From contig CM043944.1 in NCBI GenBank assembly GCA_014529385.2, positions 85,465,884-85,529,883 on the forward strand: DNA of 64,000 nt, written 5' to 3'. The stretch is from Adiantum capillus-veneris. Taxonomy: Eukaryota > Streptophyta > Polypodiopsida > Polypodiales > Pteridaceae. The notes under the pieces are model-generated. The model was not told the origin of the DNA. It made no database searches and was given only the letters and a program-made list of their open reading frames with translations. Position numbers and translations under genes: made by a program. This document shows, piece after piece, positions 33,101 to 45,093 of this stretch (the first letter of the stretch is position 1; the number at the start of each line of letters is the position of its first letter).

Positions 33101-34752
33101 CCTGCATCTGCAAGTACAAGATACTCCTTTCCTTTATGAGCAAAGGATAAGGTTTTCTGAACATAGTCAGGAATGGGATGCATCTTGTAGTGCCAAGGCA
33201 TTCCCAAGATAACATCGCATCCTTCAAGTGAAGCTAGTAAGAAAGACTCTTGATCCTTGTAGTCGTCGACCTTTAGATTCAACTTCCCTATGATTGGAGT
33301 AGAGTTTGAGTTCTGCCCTTTGAAAGCAGATTGTGCTTGAATAGAAACTCCAAAACGATTGGGCTGCAAGTTCAGGTCATCAGCTAGCTTGGTAGAGATG
33401 AAGTTGTCTGTACTGCAGGATCAAACAAAATGAGAGCTCGTTGGTTGTTGATGCTACCCCATGCTTTAAGAAGAGCTCTTTCTTTTCCATCCTTGGTTGT
33501 ATTTCCTTGTACATTTGGGACTGCATTGGAAAGGGTGGTTGTGGAGGTTTGGTAGGACAGTCACCCTTCATATGACCAACTTGTCCACACTTGAAGCATC
33601 TTCCTTCACTAATGTAAGTTCGCAACTCAACAGGAGAGAGATATCTCCCTTTCTTGGGCTGATTTGGCTTTGCTTCTGCTTCGGAGGTGGTTCTTTTCTT
33701 CTTTTGAGAAGAAGTAGAGGTAGGCTGCTCATGGAGAGCCTTCTGCTTGGCATGGTAAGTGCTTTGCTCCATCTTCCTGGGAGTCCCCTGTCATGTATTC
33801 CATCAGCTATGCGGGCTGATTCCATAAGTATCTGCAAGTTACCTCGAGGGTAAAGCTTCATAGCCTTTTGCAAGGCTTCATGCAATCCTGCTTCAAACTT
33901 GCGCATCTTTTTCGAATCGTCAATCTTCTTGAATGGAGTGACTTTCAAGAGAACGTCCCAAAACCTATCCACATAGCGTGGAACAGTTTCGTTCTCCGAC
34001 TGTGAAAGTCGATCCCATTCTTTCTTTACCTCTTCCTCATTGTCTGGAGGAAGGAACTGTGCGTAGAACTCCTTCTTGAAAGCAGTCCAATCTTGGGGTT
34101 TACGATCTTCTAGGATAAGGGTTAACCACCAACTGCTGGCGGTGCCTTTCAGATACATACTAACATGGCGAAGCTTGGATCTTTCTTTAAAATTCCCTTC
34201 AGCAAATGCAACTTCGAATTGTCGGATGAAAGCCAAAGCTTTGTCATTATCACGCCGTCCATTGTAGGTGTCGAATTTCACATCTTTGTCTCCCGACTTG
34301 AATGTTTTCTGCCTATGGTGTTTCTTCTTATGGTGCTCCTTCTTTCTATGCTTAGATTCCTTGTGGACAGGAGTCCTTTCCCTTGAATGCACTTCTTGCT
34401 GCGACGGATCATCGAGAAACATGTCTTCCGGAGCAACAATGTCATCCAGATCCTTCATGAAAGAGAACCGAGGGAAATCAGGGGGATCCTGCTCTTGAAT
34501 CTTTGGGTTAAACCGCACATGACGTTCTGGAGGTTTCCTGTGTCTCTCGTGCATGCGGGATGTTCCAATCAAAGGATCTTTCCTTGGTTCTAGCGCCTGT
34601 GGGTTCTGCGGGATTTCTCCCGACCCCATCGGCATTTTCTCCTTCCCTTTCTCCAAGAGTATGGAGAATCTTTTGGACTGGATGGGAGAGAGCTTTTTGC
34701 AACTCTTCCACCTGCTGTTGAAAGAGAGAGAACTCTATCTCGCACCTCCCAT
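30131..34752 (-). pseudogene. E2 gag-pro-pol polyprotein, decayed
   Basis: Domains in order on the minus strand. Gag (from about 34752; the main frame 34656-33780) has a His/Lys-rich stretch near HRKKEHHKKKHHRQKTF and a retrotransposon capsid core (FDTYNGRRDNDKALAFIRQF, LKGTASSWWLTLILEDR). The zinc knuckle CFKCGQVGHMKGDC is at about 33599-33557, and the protease (FDP context) near 33400. RT at 33000-32060 has [40 protein letters not shown] and catalytic FFDDVLIFSE. RNase H at 31990-31600 has YESRRLKNAE, KTDHQSLRYFLTQ and NAIADALSRRP. Integrase at 31470-30860 has AGHRGISST, C-LVCQ, SIAMDFITDLP, TIVSDRDPRMT and QTDGQSEIAN. The chromodomain is near 30270-30180 (YLVKFKNYTPLDAKWM). Lesions: a 1-nt loss near 33785, frameshifts near 33530 and 33010, a TGA at 32057-32059 (PFH-stop-GSGQKQAFEK), and a TGA near 30856 (CYVSE-stop). 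Confidence 0.95.
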
Positions 34753-34805
34753 TTCTGCAGTCTGCCAAGAGTCGTCAATCCCTTAAGGAAGAGAGAGATG
34801 ACCTT

Positions 34806-34817
34806 GCTCTGATACCA
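34806..34817 (-). other. E2 primer-binding site
   Basis: On the minus strand TGGTATCAGAGC, one base after the LTR end; complementary to the 3' end of plant initiator tRNA-Met, the usual primer of many plant LTR elements. Confidence 0.92.
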
Positions 34818-34818
34818 C

Positions 34819-36329
34819 TGTCACAAAAATACGGAAGCATAAACTGTCGTTTAATTGCACTTCAAATACTCAAGAGAATTAGAGAGAGAGAGAAAGCTTG
34901 ACACTTCATTGGGGACCAGAAGATGGGCTGGTCCCCCCCCCATAGGGAGAATATCTTTATTACTAAGGGAGAATCTTTACAAGCACAGGAACGGGGCCAA
35001 AGCCCGTCCTCTATTCTTTCTTGGCCTTTTTCTGCTTCTGACTGAGAGAGTAGAAGAACTGCTCTCTGACTACTGAGAGGATCTATCCTCTTCTGTGATA
35101 TTTATGGGAAGCTCTCGTAGGGGAGAGTCTACCTTCCACAAAACTCATCGGAAGCTCTCACGAATGAGGGTCTATCTTCCGCTAACTGTGCCACTTTGGA
35201 CGTCATCATTCTTGCAATTAACCAACCACAGAAACATGCAAAACACACACACACACGCTTGCTGTAATTTTCTGCACATAACCAGAAATTGTTACCTGAG
35301 CGTGTTCCAATGCCAAATTGGAGGTCCTTTTCGCGATGGAAATGCTCCAAACTTGGTGTATGTGTAGAGTAGGTAGTGGGGAATGAGATTCTATTAAGAC
35401 TTGCTGAAATTCACCCTAATACAAGTGATTAGGGGCTGAAAACAGGGAATTTGCAACAGCTAGACAAGGGAGAAAGAGAGTTTTCTACTACTTTACGCGA
35501 TGAAACTTCTCCCAAAGCTGCAAGCAACCATGAGAGGCCTTGTTCTAGGTGATGGGTGCTCAGAGGCTCCACATACACCACAAGGTGCTGCTCTCAAGCT
35601 TCAATGGAGAGCTTCACTGCGTAGAGGATGGTCAACTTGGGGGGGGTAGTGACCTGCCAACCTGGCAAGAGGGGGAGGGGCTGCTCTCTTATGGCCTCCC
35701 AGAAGAGGGGGCGCTAGCATGAAGAGAGGGAGTGAGAGAGAGAGAGAGAGAGAGATTGCATGGGAAAGTGTGCCAAGTGGCACACTTACTTTAAAATTTA
35801 AAAACCATTCAACTTTTGACTTTAAAAATCCTATGCTAGTTAATGAAATGTGCAATTAAGTGCACAACTGCACACATAGATGCAACAAATGAAAACTTTA
35901 TCTGCTCCCTAGCGCATTGTCGTACCAGCAATGCTTTGGCATTACCTGTTCGCACTTGTCCGGCCATTTGGTCGAGTGCAAAATCACTTAAGAATACTTT
36001 TAACTAACTTATCCTAAGGCCGTAAAATAATCAGGCCTTAGGGTTATTATTCTAAGGACCCAATCTCATTCCTGTGCTTGCACTAGCGCACGTAATTTTC
36101 TGAGCCTGAAATCTGAGGCTACTATCTACCCCTTAATTGAAGACCCGATTTCCCAATCGTTAGGGCTTCAGGGTATTTTCTGCTAGGGTCTCCCTGAGGT
36201 GCATTGGCCCAAACTTGGCCGCACCTGAGGCCCCAGAACTACTAAATCTATTCTGATGTGCACACAACTAATTAGATAATTCTTTTCTCGTAAATAAATT
36301 AATTATTTACAAAGTCTGACTTAGTTACA
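34819..36329 (-). repeat. E2 5' LTR
   Basis: 1511 bp. Read in element orientation it begins TGTAACTAAGTCAGACTTTG and ends TATTTTTGTGACA. AATAAAGATATTCTCCCTAT near the 3' part (minus strand, around 34950) may carry the polyadenylation signal. Includes microsatellite-like AG and AC runs. Confidence 0.95.
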
Positions 36330-36414
36330 GGATGCGAAGTGGATGGAGAAGGAGTACCTAGCAGATACTTCTCAGATTGTGAACCTTTACCTTGAAGCTT
36401 TTGGTTTAGCATAG

Positions 36415-37006
36415 TCTACTCCAAATGGAACCCCGAATTCAGCTTGGCCGGAGATCTGGATTGCACAAGAGGGGAGTTACTCCGCTCCTTTGTCAACAGA
36501 TGCCTTGATTTTTAGAATACTAGAGTCACTGATGTCTCCTTGAGCTTCAAAGACACTGAGAGCTGACAGTATTCTGCTGTATGACTTTATGAAATGGAAT
36601 TCCTGAATATGAAACTAATTTGTTCTTGGCTTGTTTTTAAGTGCAGGAGCTGATAGACGAAATGACTGCAGCATTTTGGTTTGAATGATCTCAAATAGAC
36701 ATGGTTGCAATAGGGGTTAGTCAATCGGACATCTATGAGGTCCTGAGTGGATCTAGATGCGATTCCTAACTGCAGTGCCGATAAATCATGGTCTAAGATC
36801 CGTATGAATGTTGAATGTGATTTGTCATGTGATGTCCTTTGATATCTAGTGATGTCGTGTGATGTGACTGTCGATTGGCACATGTGCTAGATGTGTGTTC
36901 CTAGTGCGTTGGTACTAACAGTCAGTGTTTGCTAAGACAGTTTATGGCTTCTGTCTGTTTTGCAGGCGTAATCGAGGGCGATTACAATGCTTTCAAGAGG
37001 GGGGTA
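36415..37006 (+). other. E1 3' non-coding region and PPT
   Basis: Runs from the E1 pol stop to the LTR. It contains a GTGATGTC-type repeat cluster (36825-36865, several TGTGATGT/TGATGTC phrases) that is also found in E3 (49010-49065). It ends with the PPT TTTCAAGAGGGGGG at 36991-37004. No coding signal. Confidence 0.75.
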
Positions 37007-37719
37007 TGTCACAAACTCGTGACGTGGCTGGCTGCCCACAGTTTGACGTGGCTGCCCTGCACACACATACACTTCCCACAGAAAGGGTGACGTGGACACA
37101 CCCGCTGCAACAATCCCGGGAATTAAGGGTTGAGGATGACGTTGCAAGCTGACGCTCACATGGCAGGCTGAGGCTGACATGGTAGCTCGTAAAAAGCGGC
37201 GGAAAGTGCGGACTACTTTTTGCTACGCAATCACTGGCTGCTTTTTGGCTACGTAAATGTCAGATTTTGGCTACGCTAAAACTTACGGTAGCAGCTTCTG
37301 GGATTGCTTTATTTTATTAAAGCCTAAGAAAGAGAAAGAACTCTATTGCTTTATTTTTGGGGGCTCAAGAGAGGTTGTGAGAGAAAGCTTTTAGAAATTT
37401 ACAGCTTTTGATTTTTAAAGCTTTTGGGGCTCTGCTTTTGGGCATCCCTTGTACTCTTTAAATAAGCAGGCAGGGCCTCATAACTCAGAGCATCTGGACG
37501 CAGAGTCTGAGTGTGAGCGCCTGCCCGCACTCTTGTACTTTGAACACAGATTAATACAAAAAGAAATACCGAAAGGGGTGCCAGTCTTTGGGGCCAATAT
37601 CTCTAGGCACGGAACTCCGTCGGGCCAGTGTCGAACCAATTGTAAACTGTGAACTGTTTGAAGTGATTATTTGTGGTGTCGTGGTAGATTCTCGACTTGG
37701 GGTGTCCAAGTCTGTTACA
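37007..37719 (+). repeat. family-2 LTR type B, 3' LTR of E1
   Basis: 713 bp, TGTCACAAACTCGTGACGTG to CCAAGTCTGTTACA. Preceded by the PPT of E1. Includes GTACTCTTTAAATAAG (a TATA-like segment) near 37450, the conserved block at 37561-37597, and GGCACGGAACTCCGTCGGGC. Near-identical type-B copies are at 49206-49879 (plus) and 27016-27389 (minus, partial). Confidence 0.88.
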
Positions 37720-38142
37720 AAAGTCCATTAAAATGCGCCACTTGGCACAATTACACGCATTTTCCCATTTCGAGGTTGCCACATAAAAATCTCCCGACCG
37801 GTTGCCCAGTTTGTAATGTGCAGCGGAATGATTGTTTGCGCTTTGCTCAAGATGAGTGCTCCGAACTGTGCTCAAGGTTCTTTTAGTTCTTATGGAAGGG
37901 AGAGCCTTCCATTCTTAATGGAAAGTGCTATGATCACGAACAAAGTGTATGGACAATGTGCGTGCAATGGATTGATGCAACTTGGGACTATGCCGATGAC
38001 GACGACGACTTTAGGGCTGAAATCTGTGGTCTTCTATCTGCTGATTTTCGGGACTGTTTTGGTGGCTGAAAATGACCGTTTTGGCTGCGTTTTTATGGCT
38101 GAAAATGGGGGATCTTCTAGATCCAACTAGGGATGGATCTGC

Positions 38143-39619
38143 TGTCACGAGGACGTGGCAGTTATTAACCATGTCACAGAGATGTGGCAACTGCTAACCT
38201 TGGTTGTTGGTTTCTTTCCAATGGGGTTTATTTTATTTGTTTTGAGACCCTCTTTTTGAAGTAGCAAACGGTCGGACATTGTATGGCCAATGTGAACGGT
38301 AGATTCACCCGCAGACGGGAAGTGGTCAGCACTGGAATTCGTATGGTAAGAGGATGTCTAGGCTCAGAGCAAGATCATATAGGCCCCCCCGTCGCACTTA
38401 GCAAGTTGGTGGATACTAGGAAGTGAACTCAATTAAGGCGTAAAGTCAAGGTGGGACTACCAACAAAAAGTATCCGACAGTTGGGCCACATTGCAATTTT
38501 GGATGCGGTCCCAATGAGGATAGATGGTCAGAAGACCAGTGGGAGCCCAACGGAAGCATCTCCTAAAATTTAGGGAACTGCTATTTTGAGCCGTGAAATG
38601 TGTTCGCGTCATTACCTCCGGTATGACTAGGGGAACGTTTTACAACTCTGCCGCGAAGTCAACTGGGCAACCGGTCAGGATATTTTTAAGCGGCAAACCC
38701 GAAACGGGCAAATGCTTGTAAATGCGCCAAGTGTCAACTTTTCATGCACTTTCCTCTTGAGAAGAATTGGCGCTGAATATAGAGAAGGGAGAGGCTTCAT
38801 TTGCAACCTGTCACAGGTTAAGAGCTATGGAGTGCTTCCTTTCCCTCTCATGTACAGTGTGGTGCTAGGAGTGATGCCCTGCACACTACACACTGCTCTC
38901 TCTCTCCCCTACGTGCAGTTATGTGATGCCCCACAAGAGGGCTACTCATTTGACTGATGTACAGTTGTGTGGGTTCATGCTTTTGTGCTGAGGCAAGAGC
39001 CTCCTTGAGCAGGAACAGGGGTAGCTAACTGCTACTCCAAAGCAGGCACTGGTGAGGGTCATAACCTCACCGTACAGGTGCAAAATCAGCGCTGTGTATG
39101 CGCTGTAAATTCACTGTTTTTCAGCCGTACGGACGCCAGGATCATTGGGAATCGTGCCCCACTGGCAAAGGACAGTTAGGGGACTGTTTGGGGCTGAAAA
39201 CAGGGCAAAAACCAGTAAATACAGCGTGCTGAATTTACTGTTTTTGGACGGGAATCAGAGGGTATACGACAGTGCAAGCGAGTTCCAGCAGGGGGATTGG
39301 TTTCGCGCAAGTTTTGGGGCTGTTATGCTGCCGAAATTTGGCCAAATCAAATGGTATCTAGGTGGATACACGTGAAGGATTCCCAGGACCTTACCTTGTA
39401 ATTTACCCTCCTAAAGAATAAAGAAATACCGAAAGGGGCGCCAATTTTGGGGCCTACAGGTTGTCGGCGTCTGCTCGGAGCATTCTAGCTTCCGAGCCGT
39501 GTGTGTGATTAAGTGTTAATTGTCATTACAGGTATCCTTTGCAAAGTGCTCTGTGTGTGTGCTTAAAGTAAAGAATTTCGGGTGAAAGCCAACGCCTACC
39601 GCCCTACGGGCCGGTTTCA
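38143..39619 (+). repeat. A 5' LTR
   Basis: 1477 bp, TGTCACGAGGACGTGGCAGT to CGGGCCGGTTTCA. AATAAAGAAATACCG at about 39417-39431 belongs to the conserved block and supplies an AATAAA polyadenylation-like signal. Confidence 0.95.
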
Positions 39620-39636
39620 TGGTTCCGTTGCCGGGA
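39620..39636 (+). other. A primer-binding site
   Basis: TGGTTCCGTTGCCGGGA directly after the LTR. It differs from the TGGCGCCGTTGCCGGGGA type (complementary to tRNA-Asp) at the fourth and fifth bases and by one G. It is not the initiator-Met site used by E2 and E4. Confidence 0.72.
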
Positions 39637-39716
39637 CATCAATCACTTTTTCCTTAAAGAGTGAGCCTGGATTGTTCAGGGTAAAGACACACATGCAAGA
39701 ATGCGGGGATTACACT

Positions 39717-42700
39717 ATGGCCGACAAGGGGAAGGGAATTATGGAAGAGGGTTCCTCTCCAAAGGACAGGCAGGAGATTCCTATGGTTTTTGAGATTGGC
39801 GAGAGCTCACGGCCACGTCAGTCTGTACCTCCTGTCAACGTGAATGTCCCTCCAGTAGTACAGGGCTTTATGACAGGGCAACTTGAGGATGATGCGTTTA
39901 AGACTCAGTTAGTTGCCGCGGTGAATGTCTTTTCGCAGCTGGTGCAGAATCCGAGGTTTATGGAATTCTTGCAAGCGCCACCAGTGCAACATCAAAATAG
40001 GCAACCTACGCCGCGTACGGAGCTTGTTGAAGCTCAAGCCCACGTACTTCATGAGGCGCAGGAGGAAAGGGAACACTCGCATGTTGCGGAGTCGGGGGCT
40101 CCAAAGCAGGTTCCTCCCATGCTTGAATAGGTGGCTAGAACGCCTATTCCACAGGTTATGCCAATTCAGCCCGCCACCTTTCAGAGCCAGCATGCTGTCT
40201 TGAATGGGCAGGGAGCTGGATACCAGGCTATGCACTCAGTTTTTCCACCACCCACGGTACATCCTGGGTATTTCGGGGGTGGATCAGTGTTCCAAAGTAT
40301 GGCTGGTTATGCGTCTGGAAGTCAGCCGTACATGCCAGGAACAGTGTTCGGGGGTATGCAAGGCATCATGCCAAACCCCATGTATGGTACTATCGGCATG
40401 CAGCAAGGTTTCCACGGCAACCAGGGCCAATTTGGGGTGCCACAGGGTTATTTTGGCATGGCTGGTTTTTCTGGACAGCAGCCAGATATCGCACCTCTTA
40501 CGCAAAATGTGAATGGCCAAGGCGTGCCGATCATGCCTAGTACAGTGCCCATGTTGCAGACCATTCCGTATGACAACTTGGGGGCACTAGAGAAGCCAAA
40601 GGCTTACAAAGAAGGTGGTGCAGCGGTAAAGTTCAGTACCTTCAGTGGTTTCGAGGATAAGACAAAGGCACTCACTTTCCTCCAGCAGTTTGTTACAGCT
40701 TATGCGGGAGGGAATTTTACAGAGGCCTCGAAGGTCAAGAAAGCTGCCACTTTCTTAAAGGACAATGCGCTTACATGGTGGACGACATTGTTAATGCAAG
40801 GACAGGCACCCGCCACTTGGGTTTACTTCAAGCAAATGTTTGCATCTGCTTGGCTATCAAATGAATTTGAAGCCGATGTCCTGAAAGATTGGCACCAGCT
40901 TACTTCAGCTTCGTGCAAGAGCTTGCTGGAGTACAATAGGAGGTTTTGTAAAGCATTACTCTCAGTGACCTCCTACAGATTTGTGCCACTGACAGAGCAG
41001 ATAGAGAAGTATTGTTGTGGGCTGCCTAAAGGGCTTCGCGATTACTGAACAAAGAACAGAGTGGCTACCCTTACTCAGCTTATGGAAGTTGCGAACACTG
41101 GTCTTGCCCTGTTGAAAGGAGAGGACAGTGGATTTCCGAGCAGTGATAAAGGAGGGCAGCAAAAGAAAAATTCAGCGAAGAAGCCTTTTGTGAAAACGGC
41201 TCCTGATGCGTCACAGGGGTCAGAACAGGCCACCAAAGACAAGGATTCAGCTGGGACTTCTGGAGCGCAGGCAAAGAAACAGAAAAGGAAGCCTTTTGTG
41301 CGCAAGTCGCTCGAGGAAAAGAAGGTCCTAATGGCTGAGAACAAATGCTTTATATGCGAGCAGCCTGGTCATATTTCTATCAATTGTCCACAAAGGAAAA
41401 GGCCAGCTGACTCAGAGGATAAAGAAGACCAGAAAGGCAAGAAGCCAAAACCCACGGCAGGTTTAGTGCCAGACATGGTGGGTGACAGGCCCAGCACAGA
41501 TGCCAGTGAATTATCCAGGGCATGGGGTAAAGTTAGAGATCAGACGGCACTCATCTTCTTTGATCCAGGTGCCAAAGCCAACTTTATCTCACCAGAGTTA
41601 GCTATGAAGCTCGGCATCAGAGCTGAAGAGATGGGGTACACCGCAGAGGCAGGGTTGGCATGTCCTGGCCACTCAGAGTGTGTTACTCCCATCATTGGAA
41701 AACTGCGTCTGCATATTCAGTCGTATGTGGACACTGAAGAGTTTTACATCATGCCGCTGGAAGGTTGTGACGCCTTGTTGGGGATCCCGTGGATGTTCCA
41801 AGTGCATGGAGTCTTGGATGCCTACAACAAAAAGATCACTGTACAGCATAGGGGCAAAACTCACATCTTGGATGTAAAGCTTAAAGGAGAGTCAGTCCCT
41901 ATTGTATCTGCTTCTGCTATCACTTCTATAATAAAGAATCATCTTTCTGTGTACTTGATTTTTGCACGTGATGTCTCAGATAGTGATCAATCAAATTTAT
42001 CTGTGTTAGATAAAGAAAGGTCAGCATTTTTGCAAAAGTTTAGTGACTGTTTTTCTGATTCATTACCGTCGCAATTGCCGCCAGAGAGACCTGAGGACCA
42101 TCGGATAGATTTGGTGCCAGGGTGTAGCCCACCAAATAGACCTCCCTACAGGGTTAGTGCGGCGCAGCAGAAAGAGATTATGGGCCAGGTTGAGGAGTTA
42201 TTAGAGAAGGGGCTGATTCAGCCTAGTTCTTCACCCTTTTGCTCCCCAGTGCTCCTAGTGCAGAAGAAGGATGGCTCATGGCGCATGTGTATTGATTACC
42301 GTGCGTTGAATAAGAATACCATCAAGAATAGGTTTCCTATTCCTCGCATTGATGATATTCTCGATCGTTTAGAGGGTGCTGCAATTTTCAGCAGGATAGA
42401 CCTGAAGAGTGGGTACCATCAGATTCGTATAAGCCCAGAGGATGTGCACAAGACTGCGTTTAGAACGACATTTGGTCTTTATGAGTTTCTAGTGATGCCG
42501 TTTGGGCTAACAAATGCTCCTGCCACGTGCAACAGAATGATGGAATGGATTCCGCTCGCATCAACAGTTTGTTGGAACATTCTTCGATGACATGATTGTG
42601 TATTCGAAGAATGAAGAGGAGCATAGGCGTCACTTGACCATTGTGTTCGAAGAGCTGCGCAGTCACAGGTTACTTGTCAATCCTAAGAAAAGTGAATTCT

Positions 42701-44923
42701 TCCTCGAAGAGATCCACTTTCTGGGCCACAGTCTCAAAGGATGGTGTTAGAATGGATCCCGCAAAGGTCGAAGCTATCAAGACATGGCCAGACTTGAAGA
42801 CTGTGCACGATGTCAGAAGCTTCTTGGGATTGTGTTCCTACTATAGAAGGTTTATCAGAAATTTTGCAGAGATAGCATCGCCTCTTCACGCATTGCAAAA
42901 GAAAGAGGTCACTTTCAGATGGACCCAAAAAGAGATTTCAGCTTTTAGTCTCTTAAAGGAAAAGTTGACTTCAGATCCAGTTATTGTTTTGCCAGATCTC
43001 AGGAAGTCATTTGTGGTCCAGTGTGACGCGTGTGGCAGTAGCATCGGAGCAGTGCTAATGCAAGATGGACGGGTAGTAGCCTATGAAAGCCGAATTTTGC
43101 AAGGGCCAGAGAGGACTATGCAAGTCTATGAGAAAGAGCTCTTGGCCGTGATTCATGCGCTTTCTAGCTGGAAGCACTACCTCTTAGGTGCTGATTTTGT
43201 TGTCCAAACAGATCATCAGACCTTGCGATACTTCTTGACACAGTCAAAGTTATCCGAAAAGCATATGCAATGGGCAAACATTCTTTCCATGTTCCACTTC
43301 CAGATTATGCATGTGGAAGGCAAGAAGAATGTTGTGGCCGATGCGTTATCAAGAAAGCCACAAATTTCAGCTGTGTCAATTCCTTATCATCATGAGTTAG
43401 ATGACATGAAGGAACAGTATACTGCTGATGAAGATTTTGCAAGGATCTTTGAACAGTTACAAGAGGGGCAACATCATGAGCACTACCTCCTCAGAGATGG
43501 TTTTATGATGATGCATGGCAGACTTTGTGTCACTAGGCCATTGCGACATAAGGTCATGGAAGAGAGTCATGTCCCACCGTATGCAGGGCATCGTGGCATT
43601 GATGCAACAGTTAAAGCGGTAGAGACGTTCTTCTATTGGCCTACCTTGAGGAGAGATGTGGATGCCTTTGTGCGAGCATGCATAGTTTGCCAAAAGGTCA
43701 AGTTTGACAGGCAAAAGGCACCAGGGTTGTTACAACCGCTGCCGATTCCAGATAAGCCATGGGAAAGCATTGCTATGGACTTTATCTTTGATCTTCCAAG
43801 GACACCAACAGGGAATGATGGTATATGGACCATTATCTGCAGGTTCAGCAAGCAAGCCCATTTTATCCCTGTCAGGAAGAAGATAAAATCTGATCAGATG
43901 GCACGCTTGTTCATGTACAATGTGTTTAAGTACCATGGTATGCCACAATCGATTATCAGTGATCGTGATCCTCGCATGAACAATTTGTTCTGGAGAGGAT
44001 TGTTTGAGAACATGGGTACTACGCTCAAGTTCTCGTCTTCGTTTCATCCACAAACTGATGGACAGTCAGAAGAGGCCAATTCTACTGTCTTAGATCTGTT
44101 GAAATGCTATGTGTCAGATAATAAGGGCAAGTGGGAACAGTATTTGCCTATGCTTGAGTATGCGTACAATAATACGGTGCATTTGTCTACTGGCAAAGCA
44201 CCTTTTGAAATTGTTGAAGGCGGCAAAAAGGTTCCTCCCATTTTGCACACAAAGGACAAGATCTTTGAGGCAGATCGATATGTTGAGAACATGGATGAGA
44301 TGTATAAGAAGATTAAAGTTGCCTTAGAGAAGACTAAGGCAAAACAGAAAAAGGCTGCTGATCGTCACCGTCGTGAATTGTTGTTATCACCTGGTGATTG
44401 GGTTCTGCTAAGGTTCGAAAAGGCAAGGTTAAAGAAGATGAAGGGCAAGGAACGGTTGTTTCCTAAGCTTAGCATGCGTTACTATGGGCCTTTTCAAGTG
44501 CTTGACAAGATCAGCAATGTGGCTTACAGGCTGAAATTGCCTAATGCATGGAAGATTCATAATGCGTTTCACGTGAGTCTTCTAAGACCCTTCGTGGGTG
44601 ATGTGCCAGAAGATATGCCAGTTGAGGATCAGCCAGAAGTTGAGGAACTTGATGAGATCTTGGTACCTGAGCAAATTTTGGCACATAAGGACAGAAAAGT
44701 TAAAGAACAAGTTGCAAGACGCTATTTGGTGAAGTTCAAGAACTATCCGCCTATGGATGCAAAGTGGATGGAAGAGCATGAACTATTAGAGTCACCAAAT
44801 GTATTACAGCTTTACCTTGAAGCCTTTGGGTTACAGCCTACTTATGCCCCAACCCAACGTGTGCAAAGGAGGGGTAATGATAAAGCTAGTACATCAAATG
44901 TACATATGAATTCAGTGCCATAG
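39717..44923 (+). pseudogene. A gag-pro-pol polyprotein, nearly intact
   Basis: Start at 39717 (MADKGKGIMEEGSSPKDRQE); an in-frame ATG at 39693 is an alternative. Gag: N-terminal region, then a Gly/Met/Pro-rich stretch (GYFGGGSVFQSMAGYASGSQ), then the capsid-like core (FSTFSGFEDKTKALTFLQQF, FLKDNALTWWTTLLMQGQAP). Zinc knuckle [14 protein letters not shown] at 41346-41387. Protease [20 protein letters not shown] near 41558. [22 protein letters not shown], then [10 protein letters not shown]. RNase H YESRILQGPERTMQVYEKEL, QTDHQTLRYFLTQ, NVVADALSRKP. Integrase AGHRGIDAT, C-IVCQ, SIAMDFIFDLP, IISDRDPRMNN, QTDGQSEEAN. Chromodomain YLVKFKNYPPMDAKWMEEHE. Lesions: TAG at 40128-40130, TGA at 41046-41048, frameshifts near 42545 and 42735. 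From 42740 to 44923 the frame is open. Two stops, two indels and no large deletion separate it from an autonomous copy. Confidence 0.95.
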
Positions 44924-45093
44924 ATGGAAATGGCAAAAGTATGAAGGCCTCATTAAGTCATTTGTATCTATGTATGTTACGACCTTTCTTGTGGATACAA
45001 GCGATGATAAAAGAGTGTTAATAGCACAAGATCATCAGTGGCGTGTATTTATGGTATGCAATCGAGGACGTTTGCGATTTCAAGAGGGGGGTA
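44924..45093 (+). other. A 3' non-coding region and PPT
   Basis: 170 bp between pol stop and 3' LTR, ending TTTCAAGAGGGGGGTA (45078-45093), the family-2 polypurine tract. Confidence 0.85.

Larger units (their letters stand above)
28708..36329 (-). mobile_element. full-length family-1 Ty3/gypsy chromovirus E2
   Basis: 7622 bp, bounded by 5-bp TSDs GGATG (28703-28707 and 36330-36334), with TG...CA ends. Minus orientation: 5' LTR 36329-34819, PBS 34817-34806, gag-pro-pol 34752-30131, PPT, 3' LTR 30118-28708. It interrupts the chromodomain of E1. The reading frame is broken by frameshifts in gag and around the protease and by stops in RT/RNase H and integrase, so it is non-autonomous. Its sister copy is E4 on the other strand. 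Confidence 0.97.
27434..36414 (+). pseudogene. family-2 gypsy integrase-chromodomain (E1), split by E2
   Basis: Two coding pieces, 27434-28707 and 36330-36414, rejoin when E2 and one TSD copy (GGATG) are removed, at the chromodomain motif [12 protein letters not shown]. The first starts inside the integrase N-terminal region (WLCVTQPLRKKVM). It has the HHCC finger (H...GHRGIATT...C-LVC-QKVK) and the catalytic core with its acidic triad: Asp in WESIAMDFTFDLP, Asp in RIVSDRDPRFTS, Glu in FHPQTDGQSEIAN. The linker follows ([39 protein letters not shown]). A TAA at 28285-28287 breaks the frame between core and linker. The end is YLADTSQIVNLYLEAFGLA and TAG at 36412-36414. Gag, protease, RT and RNase H are missing at the 5' side. 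Confidence 0.92.

Noticed and set aside
33497-34593. Plus-strand frames of 60-118 codons opposite the E2 gag
   Set aside because: Shadows of the coding minus strand; the same shadows occur opposite E4 gag.
42641-42740. Start of the long 760-codon frame of element A taken as a gene start
   Set aside because: The first ~30 codons are an out-of-frame reading of RT; the true frame enters after an indel near 42735.
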